A stretch of 64,000 nt of DNA, from the NCBI GenBank assembly GCA_048013815.1, contig CM106586.1, positions 8,494,001-8,558,000 of the forward strand, read 5' to 3'. This DNA is from Setoptus koraiensis (lineage: Eukaryota > Arthropoda). Position numbers and translations under genes: made by a program. This document shows positions 46,127 to 56,343 of this stretch, one piece after another; within the stretch, counting starts at the first letter, position 1, and the number at the start of each line of letters is the position of its first letter. The notes under the pieces are model-generated. The model was not told the origin of the DNA and made no database searches. It saw nothing but the letters and a program-made list of their open reading frames with translations.

Positions 46127-48917
46127 ATGCTACTAAAGATAGCAATCACAGGCCTGCTTGGTCTCTTCACGACTCATCTGCTTCTGGCGTCGGAGCAAGG
46201 AGCCTCTCAAAAATGTGATGCCTGCCTGAGCGAACTCAAACGGGCAGATGAGGAGAGTCGCAATGTTTTAGGCAGCGTCAGATTACAAATTGCCAGATTA
46301 TACAGAAGAGAAACATTCAGTGTCAACGACACGATTAAATACGATTGGGGAGAACGGCCCACCGTTGTTTCCTACAAAAAGAGAACTCCTGACCAATCTA
46401 CCTCTATCTATTACATCAATGCCCAGCTTCCGTATCTGAAGCGTGATTTAGAGTGCCCTAAGTTTGTAAGACATTGTAATGACGATCGAGTCCGCATCGG
46501 CTATCAATTTCTCATAACCCAAGTAAATCGTTCAGGCCCTTTGCGCATCGAAAAATACCTTGAGGACAGAGATGCATCAGATGTGAACAAAGTGGAGCGA
46601 CTTGAGGATTTCGGACGTCCAATTTCCTTACGGGAACAATCTCCTGCACCTTGCGAAGGATCTTTGAGTGAACTCAAACCGGCCGATGATGAAAGTCGCA
46701 ATGTTCTAGGCAGCGTCAGATATCAAATCGAAAGATGTCTCTCAAGGAAAAGTAGTACTTTCCTCAGCAAAATAAGATACGATTGGGAGAGAATTATACA
46801 GCCGACAGTTATTTCTTACAAAAAGAGAACCTCCAACAAATCTATCACATATTACATCAATGCCCAGGTTCCGTTTGAGATGGAAAGTGACTCACGCGAT
46901 CATTGGGAACCAGACTACTTCGGCTACCACTTTCTCATAACCCAATCAAATGGCACGGCTCCCATGCGCATAGAGAAATATTTGGAAGAAGAAAACGCGC
47001 TAGCAAAGTATGTTGATATGGCTGAATCAAAAGTGGAGCTACTTGAAGATTTCGGAGAACCAATTCCACCCATTCACCGAGAAGACTATCCGCCTCCCTG
47101 TGACGGATGTTTGAGCGAGCTTAAACCGCCTGATGAGGAAAGTCGCAATATTTGGAGCAGCGTCAGATATCAAATTGACAGATATTGCACAAGAAAAAGA
47201 TCTAGTTTCGACGACACAATTCGCTACGATTGGGAGGGAATTGTGTCGGGAGTTAGATACCCGACTGTTGTCTCCTACAAAAAGAGAACATGTAACGAAT
47301 CTATGACCTATTACATCAATGCTCAGCTTCCGTATCAGAGACTTGTGTGCAATGTTACTTGTGATTGGAAGCCAGTCGACATGGGCTACCAATTCCTCAT
47401 CAGTCAAAACAATCGTACAGCCCCCATGCGCATAATGAAACACTTGGTGGAGGAAGAGGCACTGGATGTGGACAAAGTAGAGCAACTCGAGCCATTCACT
47501 TCATGGTCTGACTGGGATGAGGACCTTGCAACTTCTGATGGCTACTTGAGTGAGCTCAAACAAGAAGATCAAGAGGGTCGCATCGTCCTACTCAGCGTTA
47601 GAGATCAAATCAACAGATATTTCACCGGAAGAACTACTAATGATTCAACCGATCTTCATTACGACTGGAATAGGGACCCGTCTGTTGTCTCGTACAAAAA
47701 GAGACTGTCTAATGAATCCGTATCCTATTACATCAACGCCGAGCTCCCTTATAAGAGGGATTATAGGGACAGAAATGGATGGGGGTTTCGCAGAAAACGA
47801 TTTACCAAATGGGGGCACAAAAGAACGAAAAAGAATCGTCCGACTAAAAACGACATCGGCTATCAATTTCTCATAGGTCGAGCTAATCACACGTCTCGTA
47901 TGCGCATACTGAAATACTTGGAAAAGGAGGAAGCAATAGATTCGGAAAAAGTGGAGCTGATTGAGAAAGTCGGACACTCAATTCCTTCGCCCCAGCGCAA
48001 AGAATATGCTCCTCTTTGTGATGGATGCCTGAGCGAATTGAGATCTGGGGACGAAGAAAGTCTCGATGTTCTTCTGAGTGTAAAAGATCAACTGGTCAAG
48101 TTTTTCGCCCACGATTATAAAATATGGCGCAAGGATCCGGATGTCGTCTCTTACAAAAAGGAAATTTTCAATAGATTGCCTAGATATTATATCAACGCCC
48201 AGCTCCCTAGGGGCTGGCTTTGGAACAAAAAGGGTGATGTTCCAACGGGGGTCTTGACCTCTCCCTATCAGTTGCTTATAAGCCGAGCCAATTCAAGTGC
48301 TCCGTTTAGCGTGCTCAGTTTTCTGAACGAAACGGAATTCGCCCCAGAGAAAATAGAAACTCTAGAGGATATTGGTCATCCACTGCCAGATAAGATTGAT
48401 TGGAACAGATTGAAAAAGTGCAGAGAGATCGAGTATCCTCCCTGCAAAAAAGAACGCACTACCTGCGAAAGTTTTCCAGATTGAGTGTCACGAATCAATA
48501 GAAATAGCCTAGATCGTTCGAAATAATCGTGTCAGAAATTCTAACGCAATCGCAGCCGCCAACTCTACTACCTCTCAATTGTACGGGTCGTCCAGTCATC
48601 TGGTCATGTTGTGATAAATGTTGGCATGCTATCCCTGTGCAGACGATGATGACAGGGTGTTTAACTTATTTGTCTCACTCGAACGACTATTCGACACCAT
48701 TTTGGAAGATATATCTAACTAGTCATCAATAGTCACGATCATGATACTTTCACACTCCACAGCGGAATATATCGCTGATATAAACTGAAGGGAAAAAGAT
48801 TTAACATAATTCCTATAAATTGACTAAAGTGACAATGTCGCCTTTTCGCTCAATTCGCGGTTCGCATTGTTTCCTATTTGATTCAGTTACCTTAGTTGGT
48901 CGCAAAAATGACCGCGA
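44886..48917. repeat. Tandem duplication, copy A
   Basis: This block and 49800-53659 (continued at 54946-55078 after a transposon insertion) are near-identical over spacer, gene and 3' flank, with a period of about 4.9 kb. Landmarks: cgttcctattccgattatcc at 44895 and 49809; gene starts at 46127 and 51013; gatataaac at 48777 and 53660. Confidence 0.85.
46127..48484 (+). CDS. Secreted five-domain cystatin-like protein, copy A
   Basis: Family not recognised by name. The 785-aa product starts at ATG 46127, the start shared by all three paralogs (MLLKIAITGLLGLF signal peptide); the longer frame begins with GTG. Five repeats of about 150 aa follow, each with an amphipathic helix (SELKPADEESRNVLGSVRYQ), the pair TVVSYKKR and YYINAQLPY, a variable loop, GYQFLI, and APMRI. 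This order and spacing resemble type-1 cystatins (helix, strand, QVVAG hairpin, NYFIKV-like strand, later strands). KKRTSNES stands where the inhibitory QxVxG loop should be, so classical papain inhibition is doubtful. Conserved Cys pairs (CDGCLSEL) join domains, and NxS/T sites are frequent. The C-terminus is Cys-rich. It is a single exon within tandem copy A. The cystatin link is a hypothesis. Confidence 0.8.
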   Translation: MLLKIAITGLLGLFTTHLLLASEQGASQKCDACLSELKRADEESRNVLGSVRLQIARLYRRETFSVNDTIKYDWGERPTVVSYKKRTPDQSTSIYYINAQLPYLKRDLECPKFVRHCNDDRVRIGYQFLITQVNRSGPLRIEKYLEDRDASDVNKVERLEDFGRPISLREQSPAPCEGSLSELKPADDESRNVLGSVRYQIERCLSRKSSTFLSKIRYDWERIIQPTVISYKKRTSNKSITYYINAQVPFEMESDSRDHWEPDYFGYHFLITQSNGTAPMRIEKYLEEENALAKYVDMAESKVELLEDFGEPIPPIHREDYPPPCDGCLSELKPPDEESRNIWSSVRYQIDRYCTRKRSSFDDTIRYDWEGIVSGVRYPTVVSYKKRTCNESMTYYINAQLPYQRLVCNVTCDWKPVDMGYQFLISQNNRTAPMRIMKHLVEEEALDVDKVEQLEPFTSWSDWDEDLATSDGYLSELKQEDQEGRIVLLSVRDQINRYFTGRTTNDSTDLHYDWNRDPSVVSYKKRLSNESVSYYINAELPYKRDYRDRNGWGFRRKRFTKWGHKRTKKNRPTKNDIGYQFLIGRANHTSRMRILKYLEKEEAIDSEKVELIEKVGHSIPSPQRKEYAPLCDGCLSELRSGDEESLDVLLSVKDQLVKFFAHDYKIWRKDPDVVSYKKEIFNRLPRYYINAQLPRGWLWNKKGDVPTGVLTSPYQLLISRANSSAPFSVLSFLNETEFAPEKIETLEDIGHPLPDKIDWNRLKKCREIEYPPCKKERTTCESFPD

Positions 48918-49050
48918 GGGAGTACGCCGATTGCCTGACAAACCGAAAATTTCGAACATGGACGATTGCCTGACAGGCTCATTGCCTGACAGTACGATTG
49001 CCTGACAAACCGAGCATCGTTCTTGGTACGATTGCCTGACAAAGGCAGAC
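48918..49050 (+). mobile_element. MULE transposon terminal region (relic)
   Basis: Begins gggagtacgccgattgcctg and continues with several gattgcctgaca repeats. It matches, in reverse complement, the right end of the MULE at 53669-54936. It interrupts the duplicated flank of copy A, whose B counterpart reads on undisturbed near 55070. I see no matching right terminus nearby. Confidence 0.8.
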
Positions 49051-49291
49051 GAGTGTTGCTGTCGCGCGACCCAACTATCTAAACAGATTCCAATCAACAC
49101 TTATGATTAATCGATAGACTTAGAGGGCCTCGAGATTTCAAATCTCGCGACAAATGCCGATCATATCGAACTTTCTTATTGGATTCTTCAGATATGCTAC
49201 AGTCCAACACGGATCAGTTTCATCTCAACCAAAAACAGAAAAGTGTAAATTGAATCTATTTGTCTAGTTTTACCATTTGATTATTGATTGA

Positions 49292-49489
49292 TCATCATCC
49301 TCATCGGAAGATTCATTCGATGGATATCAATATGTATCACTAACAAAGAGTGTACGTGGCAAAGATTTAGCTAACGACGGAGGCTTGACGTTCTCACTAA
49401 AACGACACAGAACAGTTTCTGATGGATCAACTCAATATTATTGGAGTTGTAGCCAAGGCAGGCATCAAATCCAATCACTAAGGATCTGA
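49292..49489 (+). pseudogene. FLYWCH zinc-finger fragment of a MULE transposase
   Basis: A 65-codon open stretch without an ATG. It reads S-rich/acidic, then GYQYVSLTKSVRGKDL, then LTFSLKRHRTVSDGS, then YYWSCSQGRH, stopping at tga 49487. The RGK...L, GG.TF.. and YYWxC pattern is that of FLYWCH domains at the N-terminus of animal MULE transposases. The second Cys and the final HxH are lost. The next bases (ccaatcactaaggatct) resemble the inner right end of the complete MULE (ccaatcactaagatct near 54776), pointing to an internal deletion of the catalytic part. Confidence 0.65.
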
Positions 49490-49520
49490 TCGGGTATCCT
49501 CCCTGCGAAAAAGGATGCAG
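49483..49520 (+). pseudogene. Fragment of a cystatin-like gene 3' end
   Basis: gatcgggtatcctccctgcg and the following aaaaaggatgcag match the codons for the Cys-rich C-terminus of copy B (gggtatcctccctgcaaaaa at about 53313). It abuts the FLYWCH relic directly. Confidence 0.6.
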
Positions 49521-49799
49521 TTCAGGAAATAATGCACACTACAAGATCTGAGTATTTTATTATTGCATTATTCGTATGTTGCCTCTCACAAGAACTACCC
49601 GTAACACATACACATGGCTTTCTTGCTCAACCAATCAGAATATCAACAGCGTATTTATTGAGTATCATGAGTCAATCGAAATAACATTCACTGATTCTCA
49701 CCAGATATAATGAAAAGTGCTAGCAGTACGAACGAATTGTGTCGGTCAAGAAAATATTACAACCATGTTGTTGGTGGCACATTTTTTTATAGAAGGGCA

Positions 49800-52700
49800 G
49801 CCTCGGAAGGTCGTTCCTATTCCGATTATCCAACGAGATAACACTTTCAATGATCGATTAAAACGCACAAAATATTCTAGTAGCAGTCAAGCTTTCGATT
49901 GTCGTTAGAATATATCATCAATACATGACTGCTTATTTTTTGTAGATACCAGGGCTGAAAAACGATCTTTTTCTACATCCAAGATACCCTATTTCAATCT
50001 CTTTTTTGTGATCATAGCAGGAAACTTTTGCCTTAAAATCTCCGCAAACCTGTTTAATCGTGGGCATAGAAACATTTAGTAATTGTTGTGCCTGGCTCTC
50101 TAACCATTGCTATACTGGTTTATCACTGGTCTCTAAACCAACCATCCAATACAGGCCGTAGATTGCAAGCACTTGTCGAAGCTATGTTACGCAATCGCAT
50201 GAAATTTGCCACTTCTTGCCTCCAGTTGCATCCGATTCGCTTCTTTGCGCACAGTTTTAGCTGCAATATGTCGGAAGTGGATAGAAACTAAAGAAATAGA
50301 TGATACACAATTACAGCTCGGAATTCACGAATGATTGTAGAGCTACGGCGAATACATTGGGCGAAGGCATTCAATCAACAAGCAGACACCCGGCCAATTG
50401 AAGATGATGTCGCCATGACAACGCCCAATCGCAAGGCAACCTCCAATAATTACATTCGCTGGCGGGCTTCGCTAATTGAGAAAACGTTTCTTGCTCAAGT
50501 TGCAGCTATAATTCAATCGTGAGCCTTTGTGATGCCAGTCTGATGTGCGACCCATTGATGAGAATCCGTGTCTGCGATGAATGCAAGAATACGACAGGTA
50601 ACTTTCGATTCTTTCACAAGATGAAGTAGCTAATGGTCTCACAAATCGCAGTTTGGCACAACAATGGCTGCAAGGGTGCAACAGGCGACTTTCGAATCTT
50701 CTCTACTGGATTTAGTAGTTACCGGCATCAGAGAACGCGAATCGACACCATCTGATACCTCCACTCTGTCGAACGTTTCACTTCGAATTCCAATGAGTCG
50801 ATTTCGAGGCCAATTTCAAAGTAACATTCGGTATCGAGTACAAGTGCTAAATGAATATTCAAATACAAACAAAACGAACATTGTGGCGGCATCGATAGAA
50901 ACAAAAATAACAGAGCCGATAACGGGACCAACGAAATCATCATCATTTTGGGCCGTAATTGTGACGCATTAAAAGCACTACTCTCGCCAACAAGAATCTC
51001 ATTAGAATCATCATGCTACTAAAGATAGCAATCACAGGCCTGCTTGGTCTCTTCACAACTCATCTGTTTCTGGCGTCGGAGCAAGGAGCCTCTCATAAAT
51101 GTGATGCCTGCCTGAGCGAACTCGAACCGGCAGATGAGGAGAGTCGCAATGTTTTAGGCAGCGTCAGATTACAAATTGCCAGATTATACAGAAGAGAAAC
51201 ATTCAGTGTCAACGACACGATTAAATACGATTGGGGAAGACAGCCCACCGTTGTTTCCTACAAAAAGAGAACTCCTGACCAATCTACCATCTATTACATT
51301 AATGCCCAGCTTCCGTATCTGAAGCGTGAGTCAAAGTGCGATGAGTCGATTGGTTGTTATTGGGATTCAGTCCACATCGGCTATCAATTTCTCATAACCC
51401 AAGTCGATCGTTTAGGCCCTTTGCGCATCGAAAAATACCTTGAGGACAGAGATGCATCAGATGTGAACAAAGTGGAGCGACTTGAGGATTTCGGACGTCC
51501 AATTTCCTTACGGGAACAATCTCCTGCACCTTGCGAAGGATCTTTGAGTGAACTCAAACCGGCCGATGATGAAAGTCGCAATGTTCTAGGCAGCGTCAGA
51601 TATCAAATCGAAAGATGTTTCTCAAGGAAAAGTAGTACTTTCCGCAACAAAATAAGATACGATTGGGAGAGAATTATACAGCCGACAGTTATTTCTTACA
51701 AAAAGAGAACCTCCAACAAATCTATCACATATTACATCAATGCCCAGCTTCCGTTTCAGAGGGAAAAATATGACTCAATATCACACATCTATCATTGGCA
51801 ACCAGTCTACTTCGGCTACCACTTTCTCATAACTCAATCAAATAGCACGGCTCCCATGCGCATAGAGAAATACTTGGCTGAAGAAAACGCGCCAGCAAAG
51901 TATGTTGATATGCTTGAATCAAAAGTGGAGCTACTTGAAGATTTCGGAGAACCAATTCCACCCATTCACCGAGAAGACTATCCGCCTCCCTGTGACGGAT
52001 GTTTGAGCGAGCTTAAACCGCCTGATGAGGAAAGTCGCAATATTTTAAGCAGCGTCAGATATCAAATTGACAGAGAATACAAAGGAAAAACATCTATCTT
52101 CGACGACACAATCAGATGTGATTGGGAAGGAACTTGGGGAGTTAGATACCCGACTGTTGTCTCCTACAAAAAGAGAACATCCAACGAATCCATGACCTAT
52201 TACATCAATGCTCAACTTCCGTATCTAAAGCGTACATGCAATGTTACTTGTGATTGGAAGCCAGTCGACATCGGCTACCAATTTCTCATCAGTCAGGACA
52301 ATCGTACAGCCCCCATGCGCATAATGAAACACTTGGAGGAGGAAGAGGCACTGGATGTAGACAAAATAGAGCAACTCGAGCCAGTCACTTCATGGTCTGA
52401 CTGGGATGAGGACCTTGCAACTTCTGATGGCTACTTGAGTGAGCTCAAACAAGAAGATCAAGAGAGTCGCATTATCCTACTTAGCGTTAGAGATCAAATC
52501 AACAGATATTTCACCGGAAGAACTACTAATGATTCAACCGATCTTGGTTACGACTGGAATGCAGACCCGTCTGTTGTCTCGTACAAAAAGAGAATGTCTA
52601 ATGAATCCGCATCCTATTACATCAATGCCGAGCTCCCTTATAAGAGGGATTATAGGGACAGAAATGGATGGGGGTTTCGCAGAAAACGATTTACCAAATG

Positions 52701-53659
52701 GGGGCACAAAAGAACGAAAAAGAATCGTCCGACTAAAAACGACATCGAATATCAATTTCTCATAGGTCGAGCTAATCACACGTCTCGTATGCGCATACTG
52801 AAATACTTGGAAAAGGAGGAAGCAATAGATTCGGAAAAAGTGGAGCTGATTGAGAAAGTCGGACACTCAATTCCTTCGCCTCAGCAAAAAGAATATCCTC
52901 CTCTTTGTGAAGGATGCTCTAGCGAATTGAGATCTGTGGACGAAGAAAGTCTCGATGTCCTACTGAGTGTAAAAGATCAACTGGTCAAGTTTTTCGCCCA
53001 CGATTATAAAATATGGCGCAAGGATCCGGATGTCGTCTCTTACAAAAAGAAAATTTTCAATGGATTGCCCAGATATTATATCAACGCCCAGCTCCCTCGC
53101 GACTGCTCTGATGATATCGAAGAAAGCTGTCTTTCAACGGTCTCTAACTATCAGTTGCTTATAAGTCAAGTCAATTTAAATGCTCCGTTAAGCGTGCTCA
53201 GTTTTTTGAACGAAACCAAATTCGCCCCAGAGAAAATAGAAACTCTAGAGGATATTGGTCATCCACTGCCAGATAAGATTGATTGGAACAGATTGCAAAA
53301 GTGCAGAGAGATCGGGTATCCTCCCTGCAAAAAAGGTTGCATTACCTGCGAAAGTTGTCTAGATTGAGTATCATGAATCAATAGAAATAGCCTAGATAGT
53401 TTGAAATAATTGTGTCAGAAATTCTTACGCAATCGCAGCCGCCAACTCTACTACCTCATAATTGTACGGGTCGTCCAGTCATCTGGTCATGTTGTGATAA
53501 ATGTTGGCATGCTATCCCTGTGCAGACGATGATGACAGGGCGTTTAACTTATTTGTCTCACTCGAATGACTATTCGACACCATTTCGGAAGATTTATCCA
53601 ACCAGTCATCAATATCCACGATCATGATACTTTCACACTGCACAGCGAAATATATCGCT
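49800..53659. repeat. Tandem duplication, copy B
   Basis: Near-identical partner of 44886-48917. Its right part continues at 54946-55078, beyond the MULE insertion, so the duplication came before the insertion. Confidence 0.85.
51013..53367 (+). CDS. Secreted five-domain cystatin-like protein, copy B
   Basis: 784 aa; same start, signal peptide (MLLKIAITGLLGLFTTHLFL) and five-domain order as copy A. Most of the protein is nearly identical to A, but the loop between YYINAQLP and GYQFLI/YQLLIS differs sharply in domains 1, 2 and 5. In domain 1, B has KRESKCDESIGCYWDSVHI where A has KRDLECPKFVRHCNDDRVRI. Domain 4 loops are identical in both. The C-terminus keeps three or four Cys (CREIGYPPCKKGCITCESC). 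Intronless. A MULE sits about 290 bp downstream. Confidence 0.8.
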   Translation: MLLKIAITGLLGLFTTHLFLASEQGASHKCDACLSELEPADEESRNVLGSVRLQIARLYRRETFSVNDTIKYDWGRQPTVVSYKKRTPDQSTIYYINAQLPYLKRESKCDESIGCYWDSVHIGYQFLITQVDRLGPLRIEKYLEDRDASDVNKVERLEDFGRPISLREQSPAPCEGSLSELKPADDESRNVLGSVRYQIERCFSRKSSTFRNKIRYDWERIIQPTVISYKKRTSNKSITYYINAQLPFQREKYDSISHIYHWQPVYFGYHFLITQSNSTAPMRIEKYLAEENAPAKYVDMLESKVELLEDFGEPIPPIHREDYPPPCDGCLSELKPPDEESRNILSSVRYQIDREYKGKTSIFDDTIRCDWEGTWGVRYPTVVSYKKRTSNESMTYYINAQLPYLKRTCNVTCDWKPVDIGYQFLISQDNRTAPMRIMKHLEEEEALDVDKIEQLEPVTSWSDWDEDLATSDGYLSELKQEDQESRIILLSVRDQINRYFTGRTTNDSTDLGYDWNADPSVVSYKKRMSNESASYYINAELPYKRDYRDRNGWGFRRKRFTKWGHKRTKKNRPTKNDIEYQFLIGRANHTSRMRILKYLEKEEAIDSEKVELIEKVGHSIPSPQQKEYPPLCEGCSSELRSVDEESLDVLLSVKDQLVKFFAHDYKIWRKDPDVVSYKKKIFNGLPRYYINAQLPRDCSDDIEESCLSTVSNYQLLISQVNLNAPLSVLSFLNETKFAPEKIETLEDIGHPLPDKIDWNRLQKCREIGYPPCKKGCITCESCLD

Positions 53660-53668
53660 GATATAAAC
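53660..53668. repeat. Target-site duplication, left copy
   Basis: gatataaac, directly repeated at 54937-54945. The paralogous flank of copy A has a single gatataaac at about 48777. Confidence 0.9.
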
Positions 53669-54936
53669 GGGAGTACCCCGATTGCCGATTCATCTGAAAA
53701 AGACAATATCACAACCGAGTCAAGATTTTCTAGTCGCTCATATTCATAACAGAGATGAAAATATTATGGTTTTCACAACTCTCGATTCTATGAAGCATCT
53801 CTGTGCTTCGCCATTAATACTTATGGATGGTACATTCAAATCATGTCCATTACTGTATCGTCAGATATATGCAATACATGGTTTGGTGCGATCTGGTGAC
53901 AACTGGAAAGTTGTGCCACTAGTATTTACATTGTTATCAAGCAAGTTCGAGAGAACTTACAGACGTCTCTTTGAGATAATTCATGAGTATTGCTCGGCTA
54001 ATCGCATCCGGCTGGAACCGAAATTTGTATTGACTGATTTCGAACAAGCGGTTATTAACGCGGTGCGAGTTTCGTTTCCCAACGCGATGCATCGAGGATG
54101 CCTTTTCCATCTAGGACAAATTGTTTACAGAAATGTTCAACAGAGAGGCCTGCAACGCATTTATGGTGCATCAAATGGTGAATTTGCAATGCAAGTTCGC
54201 CAATTAGTTGCTTTGGCATTTCTGCCAGCTACTGCTATCCCGGCAGCATTCGAGGTTGTTAAAGAGAATTTTGATCCACGAGGTATCACTCTCGTTGAAT
54301 ATTTTGGTAAGAACTACGTTCATGGTAATGGCCGAGGTACTCGACCTCGTTTTCCACCGGAAATGTGGTCTGTTGCCGATTTAATGGATGATAGATTGCC
54401 AAGATCGCAAAACGCCTTGGAAGCGTGGCATAGACGCTTTAACTCACTCGCTGGTGGTGTTCATTTAGGTGTCATTGCCTGCATCGAGCTCTTCCGTAGA
54501 GAGCAACATTCTACAGAAATATTGATTGAGCAGCAAGGTGCTGGTCTTGGTATCAGAATTGATAGACAAATGGTCGATCGCGAGGATCGCATTCGAGTCA
54601 TCTACGAAGATCGAGCAAACAGAGAAATGCGACAGTATTTGAGAGCTATTGCTCATAATATAAAGTTTGCATTGATCGTTGTTGACGATCGTGAAGGTGA
54701 TGATGATGAAGAAAATTGAGATAATAAATATCAGCATATATATATAGGTAATTGATTAAACATTGTATTTTAGTCCAATCACTAAGATCTCTGCCCGTGT
54801 CAGGCAATCGTACCAAGAACGATGCTCGGTTTGTCAGGCAATCATACTGTCAGGCAATGAGCCTGTCAGGCAATCGTCCATTTTCGAAATTTTCGGTTTG
54901 TCAGGCAATCGGCTGTCAGGCAATCGACACCCACCC
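53669..54936 (+). mobile_element. FLYWCH-lacking MULE DNA transposon (1268 bp)
   Basis: Bounded by a 9-bp target duplication. The termini are imperfect inverted repeats (gggagtaccccgattgcc on the left; gggtgggtgtcgattgcc read inward from the right). The right end carries six or seven subterminal tgtcaggcaatcg repeats in about 150 bp; the left end has only one, because the terminal repeat is joined almost directly to the transposase catalytic region. Most of the left subterminal region and the N-terminal coding part are therefore deleted. Confidence 0.88.
53766..54719 (+). pseudogene. MULE transposase, catalytic part only
   Basis: DDE-type transposase of the Mutator-like superfamily. The frame is open from the terminal repeat (53682), but the first ATG is 53766, after sequence that is clearly still transposase (FLVAHIHNRDENI). 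The catalytic layout is visible: Asp in LMDGTFKSCP, Asp in VLTDFEQAV, the CxxH in RGCLFHLGQ, and Glu in NALEAWHRRFN. The C-terminus ends in an acidic run (DDDEEN). The FLYWCH DNA-binding domain is missing. There are no internal stops, so the insertion is recent, or the core may still be expressed. It probably cannot move itself. Confidence 0.85.
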
Positions 54937-54945
54937 GATATAAAC
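54937..54945. repeat. Target-site duplication, right copy
   Basis: gatataaac, identical to 53660-53668. After it the copy-B flank resumes (tgaatggaaaaagatc, against tgaagggaaaaagatt in copy A). Confidence 0.9.
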
Positions 54946-56343
54946 TGAATGGAAAAAGATCAAACATAATTCCTATAAATTGACTAAAGTGACAATGTCG
55001 CCTTTTCGCTCAATTCGCGGTTCGTATTGTTTCCTATTTGATTCAGTTACCTTAGTTGGTCGCACAAATGAAAATCATCTATCGTTTCTTTCTCAAGTTA
55101 CTATCGGCCACTTAAGATGATGTGTCGCGACCCACAAATGTCGATTCGCCGGCCGATTATTCCGTATTGAATTTGTATCGAGACAATGTTTCCGTTGTCT
55201 CAAGAGTATGTTCGTCAGTGACTTATGTTAGGCTACGAGCGATCTTTTGTGGTTGGTTTCGTTTTAGCATTGCTTCTGACTTTCGATTCCTGTCTACAAG
55301 ATACCGTAGCTAATGTTGTGAAAGATTGCAGTTTGACATATCAGTGGCTGTCAATGGATCTGTTTGGCTCACAACAGCTCTGAAATCGAGCTGGCCGACA
55401 CTCACCAGATTACTTTGTGACCCCCAGAGCTCATTTGATAGTATGTGGTCTGCTCAATGGCGATTCGTGAATAGCAATCGTTTGGTACCGATACAGTGTC
55501 AAACATTTCACTTACATTCCTGATGGGACAATCTTGAATCCGAGGATGTGTAGCAGCTAAGGGATATTTTCAAAAGATTTTTGATTTCTATTCATTTCAA
55601 TGGTTGATCATCTGGCATTATGAGAGGATCTTCTGGCCACACCCATTTCTCCACCGAAATCCGCAACCGCACTCTCGAAATATGCCCGAAAACGCACAAA
55701 ATTCGAATGCGATTTTTGTTCTTTGTTGTTCATTTTTTGGCGTGTTCCGGAAGTGCGGTTTCGGTCAAGGGGGCTATGTCCATACTTTTTTGCAATTTTT
55801 TCTTCGTCAACACACTTATATTGGTAAGACCTAGCCGTGTGCCGACGCAATTTATTGCGCGACCACAGGTTCGGGCCGAAAAGTTCAAAAAACCAGTGAA
55901 AATGACAAATATACCAGATTTCGTCAGAAATGGGTGTGACCAGAAGATCCGCTCATAATGCCAGATGATCAACCATTGATACTCTACCCATAAAAGAACC
56001 CAACCTCAGATCAAAAATTTCTCAAAAATACCCTCTAGCTGCTACACATCCTCTCAAAGTTGCATCATTCTTCATAAAGATCACGTGCTCATTATACGAA
56101 GATAATCAAAAACAACAGAAAGAAGAACCATAATAGTGGTAGAGATAGCAACTAAAAACAACGGTGACAATAACGAGAACAAAGAAATCCACTGACCATC
56201 CAGTCTCTGCGTCGAAATCAACAAGTTGCGAATACGGTTAAAATCAAACTACCTCGCTGGTGGAATTGACGCACACCTACATATATCATCTGCTGAAGTT
56301 CGAGGGAGTGATTCAACTTTCTCGCTTACCAACAGCCTGAACC
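54946..56343. other. Spacer upstream of the third multi-domain gene
   Basis: The first about 130 bp complete the copy-B flank. Around 55060-55390, diverged blocks resemble the 45.5-45.8 kb upstream region (for example agataccgtagctaatg against agatgaagtagctaatgg). A MITE lies at 55597-55979. No gene. Confidence 0.5.
55597..55979. mobile_element. 383-bp TIR element (MITE)
   Basis: The termini are inverted repeats of about 57 bp with few mismatches (tcaatggttgatcatctggc on each end, read inward). The interior has no transposase frame. The target duplication is unclear, so the superfamily is not assigned. It sits in the 5' flank of the third cystatin-like gene. Confidence 0.85.

Noticed and set aside
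47550-47977. Overlapping 108-115 codon frames conserved in A, B and C (also 52439 and 57302)
   Set aside because: Alternative-frame shadows that persist only because the real coding sequence is conserved.
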